Assembly: GCF_013410665.1 (NCBI RefSeq)
Contig: NZ_JACCFM010000001.1
Coordinates: 1,488,001 to 1,552,000, forward strand
Direction of reading: 5' to 3'
Origin: Leifsonia psychrotolerans
Lineage (GTDB): Bacteria > Actinomycetota > Actinomycetes > Actinomycetales > Microbacteriaceae
Length of the DNA stretch: 64,000 nt
Shown: piece by piece, positions 62,185 through 64,000 of the stretch
How positions within the stretch are numbered: position 1 is the stretch's first letter
Layout of the letters: each line of letters starts with the position of its first letter
Position numbers and translations under genes: made by a program
Notes under the pieces: generated by a model
The model's database searches: none
Seen by the model: the letters and a program-made list of their open reading frames with translations, nothing else
Told to the model about the DNA's origin: nothing

Positions 62185-63362
62185 CGGGAGCGCTGATTCT
62201 CGATGCCGTGCGCACCCCGCGCGCACGCGTGCGCCGTGGGGGCGGCACCCTCGCCGATATTCCGCCGGCCGACCTGCTGGCCGTTCTCCTGCGCCAGCTC
62301 AGTGAGCGTGGCCTCCGCGACGACCGCGTCGATGACCTGATCGTCGGGGTGAGCACAGCGGTCGGTGAACAGGGCGGCAACGTCGGGCGCATTGCGGTGA
62401 TGAACGCCGGCTGGGCCGACACCGTTCCCGCCGGAATGGTCTCACGCCTGTGCTGTTCGGGCCTCGACGCGGTCATCGCCGGGGCCGCACAGGTGCTCTC
62501 CGGCGGTGCCGATCTGATCGTCGCCGCCGGGGTCGAGTCTATGTCGCGCGTGCCGATGCTCGCCGACGCGCCGGCGTTCGCACGTGATGCGGCCGCCGGT
62601 GAGGCCGCCGGATTCGTCTCGATTGGGGTGTCGGCGGATGCCACGGCCCTCCGTGCCGGAATCTCACGCGCCGAACTGGACGCCTATGGAGTGCGCTCGC
62701 AGCTGCGTTCGGCTGCGGCCCCGGCCTGGGAGTCGATCGTCGCGGTGTCCACTCCGGCGGGCGCGGTGCTGTCACACGACGAAGGTGCCCGCCCCGACAC
62801 CACACTCGAATCGTTGGCCGAGCTGGCCCCCCTATTCGCCGACGACCCGCACTGGGAACGCGTCGAGCGACGTCTCGGTCTCACCAGTGGCCCCGATCGA
62901 GGGCGGCACACGGTCGGCACCGCGCCTCAATTTGCGGATGCCGCCGCCACCGTCGTCTTGGCGTCCGAGGCCGGAGCCCGTGACGACGGTCGGCAGCCGC
63001 GCGGTCGAGTGCTCGGCTGGGCACAAGCCGCCGTACGCTCGCCGGGCCTTGGGGCCACCGTTCCCGCGAGCGTGAAGGCGCTCGCGCGTGCCGGCATCCG
63101 GGCGAACGAGCTGTCGGTGATCGAAGTGAACGAGTCGTTCGCGGTGACTCCGCTGCTGCTGACCCGCGAACTGGGCGTGTCCGCGGACATCGTCAACCCA
63201 CACGGCGGGGCCATCTCGGTCGGTCACCCCCTCGGGGCGTCCGGCGGGATTCTCATCGCGAACGCGCTCGACCACTTGCGGCGGCGCGGTGGTGGGTACG
63301 GGCTCGTCACGATCCCGGCGGCGCTGGGTCTGGCTACCGCGATCGTCATCGAGGCATTTTAG
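62181..63362 (+). CDS. Thiolase-like protein lacking the C-terminal catalytic cysteine
   Basis: A 393-aa thiolase-fold protein. The nucleophile region is VSRLCCSGLDAVIAG near residue 90, then EVNESFAVTPL (NESF in place of NEAF) and NPHGGAISVGHPLGASGG. At the position of the acid/base CxGxG motif it has VTIPAALGLATAIVI, so that Cys is missing. It is not an SCP2-type enzyme (no HDCF). It may be catalytically altered, work only in one direction, or partner another thiolase. It starts with GTG 62181 overlapping the ligase stop. Confidence 0.85.
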   Translation: MTGALILDAVRTPRARVRRGGGTLADIPPADLLAVLLRQLSERGLRDDRVDDLIVGVSTAVGEQGGNVGRIAVMNAGWADTVPAGMVSRLCCSGLDAVIAGAAQVLSGGADLIVAAGVESMSRVPMLADAPAFARDAAAGEAAGFVSIGVSADATALRAGISRAELDAYGVRSQLRSAAAPAWESIVAVSTPAGAVLSHDEGARPDTTLESLAELAPLFADDPHWERVERRLGLTSGPDRGRHTVGTAPQFADAAATVVLASEAGARDDGRQPRGRVLGWAQAAVRSPGLGATVPASVKALARAGIRANELSVIEVNESFAVTPLLLTRELGVSADIVNPHGGAISVGHPLGASGGILIANALDHLRRRGGGYGLVTIPAALGLATAIVIEAF

Positions 63363-63778
63363 TCGGTGGCGGTCGTCTCGGTGGCGACCGTCGAGATGCG
63401 CAACACGACGCTGCCCGCCGTCTTCGATTTCAGTGCGCCGGCCAGACGAACGGCCGTGTACCGCACGCCATACTTCTCCTTCAGAGCCGCCTCGATGAGC
63501 ACCCGGGTGTCGGCATCCGGCGCGATCTCGGCATACGCCTGCACCGGTGTCGCCCCCTCACGGATGCCGCCACGCATGTCGCAGGCCACAAGCTCGACTT
63601 GCGGGTTCTGACGGATGCGCTTGACCTTGCCCGAGGTCTCACCCGTCGTCACCAGCACCTGACCGTCTGCGCTCTGCGCGATCCACACCGGTGTCGACAC
63701 GGCCTCCCCACTTTTTCGGTACGTGGTCAACAGCACATAGGTCTCGGCGGCGAGGCCAGAGAGAGCGAGATTCGTCAT
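63359..63778 (-). CDS. PPOX-class (F420-dependent-type) oxidoreductase
   Basis: Small 139-aa split-barrel flavin/deazaflavin-binding protein. TYVLLTTYRKSGEAVSTPVWIA and VLVTTGETSGKVKRIRQNPQVELVACDMRG are typical of the PPOX subfamily that uses F420 in actinobacteria. Its stop overlaps the convergent thiolase stop by 4 bp. Reductase or biliverdin/nitro-compound activity is possible, but the physiological substrate is unknown. Probably not part of the catabolic unit, given its orientation. Confidence 0.85.
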   Translation of the reverse strand: MTNLALSGLAAETYVLLTTYRKSGEAVSTPVWIAQSADGQVLVTTGETSGKVKRIRQNPQVELVACDMRGGIREGATPVQAYAEIAPDADTRVLIEAALKEKYGVRYTAVRLAGALKSKTAGSVVLRISTVATETTATD

Positions 63779-63862
63779 CAGCCCAACTGTAGATCACTCG
63801 ACAACAGACTGCAGACTGACGATGCGCAGCTGCGATTCAGCCCTGCGCAGTAGCCTGATGCC

Positions 63863-64000
63863 ATGACTCCCCCACGCCTGCGGCACCGTCGGATCGCTCC
63901 CCGCCCCGGGCAAGAATCCGTCTGGGACTATCCCCGACCGCCCCGCGTCGAACGCATGAGCCAGCGGGTCACGATCGACGTCGACGGGCAGCGCGTGGTC
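63863..64000 (+). CDS. DUF427 family protein (5' end only)
   Basis: 46 codons are visible before the window ends. The translation RIAPRPGQESVWDYPRPPRV followed by VTIDVDGQRVV matches the start of DUF427 proteins, which have the ESVWDYPRPP signature. ATG 63863 is used; ATG 63858 is in another frame. Function of the family is not established. Confidence 0.78.
   Translation, partial: MTPPRLRHRRIAPRPGQESVWDYPRPPRVERMSQRVTIDVDGQRVV

Noticed and set aside
60259..62226. 655-codon open frame on the minus strand
   Set aside because: It is antisense to a clearly identified acyl-CoA synthetase, with composition typical of high-GC shadow frames.

Overview
The window is high-GC, densely packed actinobacterial DNA. 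A Microbacteriaceae-like chromosome is the best guess. Supporting features are a DUF3039 gene, two DUF222/HNH (13E12-type) genes flanked by hairpin repeat arrays built on TCGAGCTTGTCGAGACC, an F420-type flavin/deazaflavin oxidoreductase, frequent GTG starts and 4-bp ATGA/GTGA gene overlaps. No tRNA, rRNA, CRISPR array or intact insertion sequence was seen.

Layout. 1-3.7 kb: rdgB (cut by the window edge), rph and murI on the minus strand, diverging from pncB (nicotinate phosphoribosyltransferase), then DUF3039. 3.8-6.8 kb: an ABC exporter whose ATPase has a long Lys/Ala/Pro repeat tail. 7.1-9.4 kb: a nucleotidyltransferase plus a TagG/TagH-like polymer exporter. 9.4-10.4 kb: remains of a drug-type ABC exporter and an intact XRE regulator. 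10.5-16.6 kb: a complete oligopeptide-type importer. 17.0-20.1 kb: a glycine betaine importer with a permease-binding protein fusion. 21.0-25.2 kb: a minus-strand cell-surface polymer operon (two GT2 enzymes, CDP-alcohol phosphotransferase, CDP-glycerol glycerophosphotransferase). 25.3-28.6 kb: HtrA-like protease and an aminotransferase. 28.6-31.3 kb: DUF222/HNH gene plus repeat array. 31.3-36.8 kb: nitrilase-family amidohydrolase, a two-component system, a GT39 mannosyltransferase-like protein and a polyprenol-phosphate mannose synthase. 36.8-42.8 kb: a compact NAD operon (NrtR-like regulator, nadA, nadB, nadC, NadS-type cysteine desulfurase). 42.8-46.6 kb: second repeat array, second DUF222/HNH gene, and a broken and an intact DUF2510 paralogue.

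46.7-63.4 kb is the accessory heart of the window, a catabolic island. A TetR regulator with a palindromic operator faces an SCP2-type thiolase. A divergent promoter at 55.37-55.41 kb then drives two opposing units. The minus-strand unit encodes acyl-CoA synthetase, nitronate monooxygenase-like flavoprotein, tandem-HxlR regulator, SDR, an ACAD10/11-like acyl-CoA dehydrogenase and an APH-like kinase. The plus-strand unit encodes a thiolase, PaaI-like thioesterase, PaaN-like aldehyde dehydrogenase, carotenoid-oxygenase-family enzyme, second acyl-CoA synthetase and a thiolase lacking the C-terminal catalytic cysteine. A 17-bp motif recurs in two promoters of the island. The synthetase/SDR/ACAD/kinase set matches the enzyme classes of the Pseudomonas levulinate (Lva) route for 4-oxo/4-hydroxy acids. 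Next to a C=C-cleaving oxygenase and an aldehyde dehydrogenase, this suggests a pathway that cleaves an unsaturated (perhaps isoprenoid) substrate and feeds 4-oxo acids into beta-oxidation. That is inference, and the strongest candidate here for something undescribed.

A second window-wide theme is short in-frame tandem repeats (9 to 30 bp units) inside many otherwise ordinary genes. The last genes are a PPOX/F420-type oxidoreductase and the start of a DUF427 gene.
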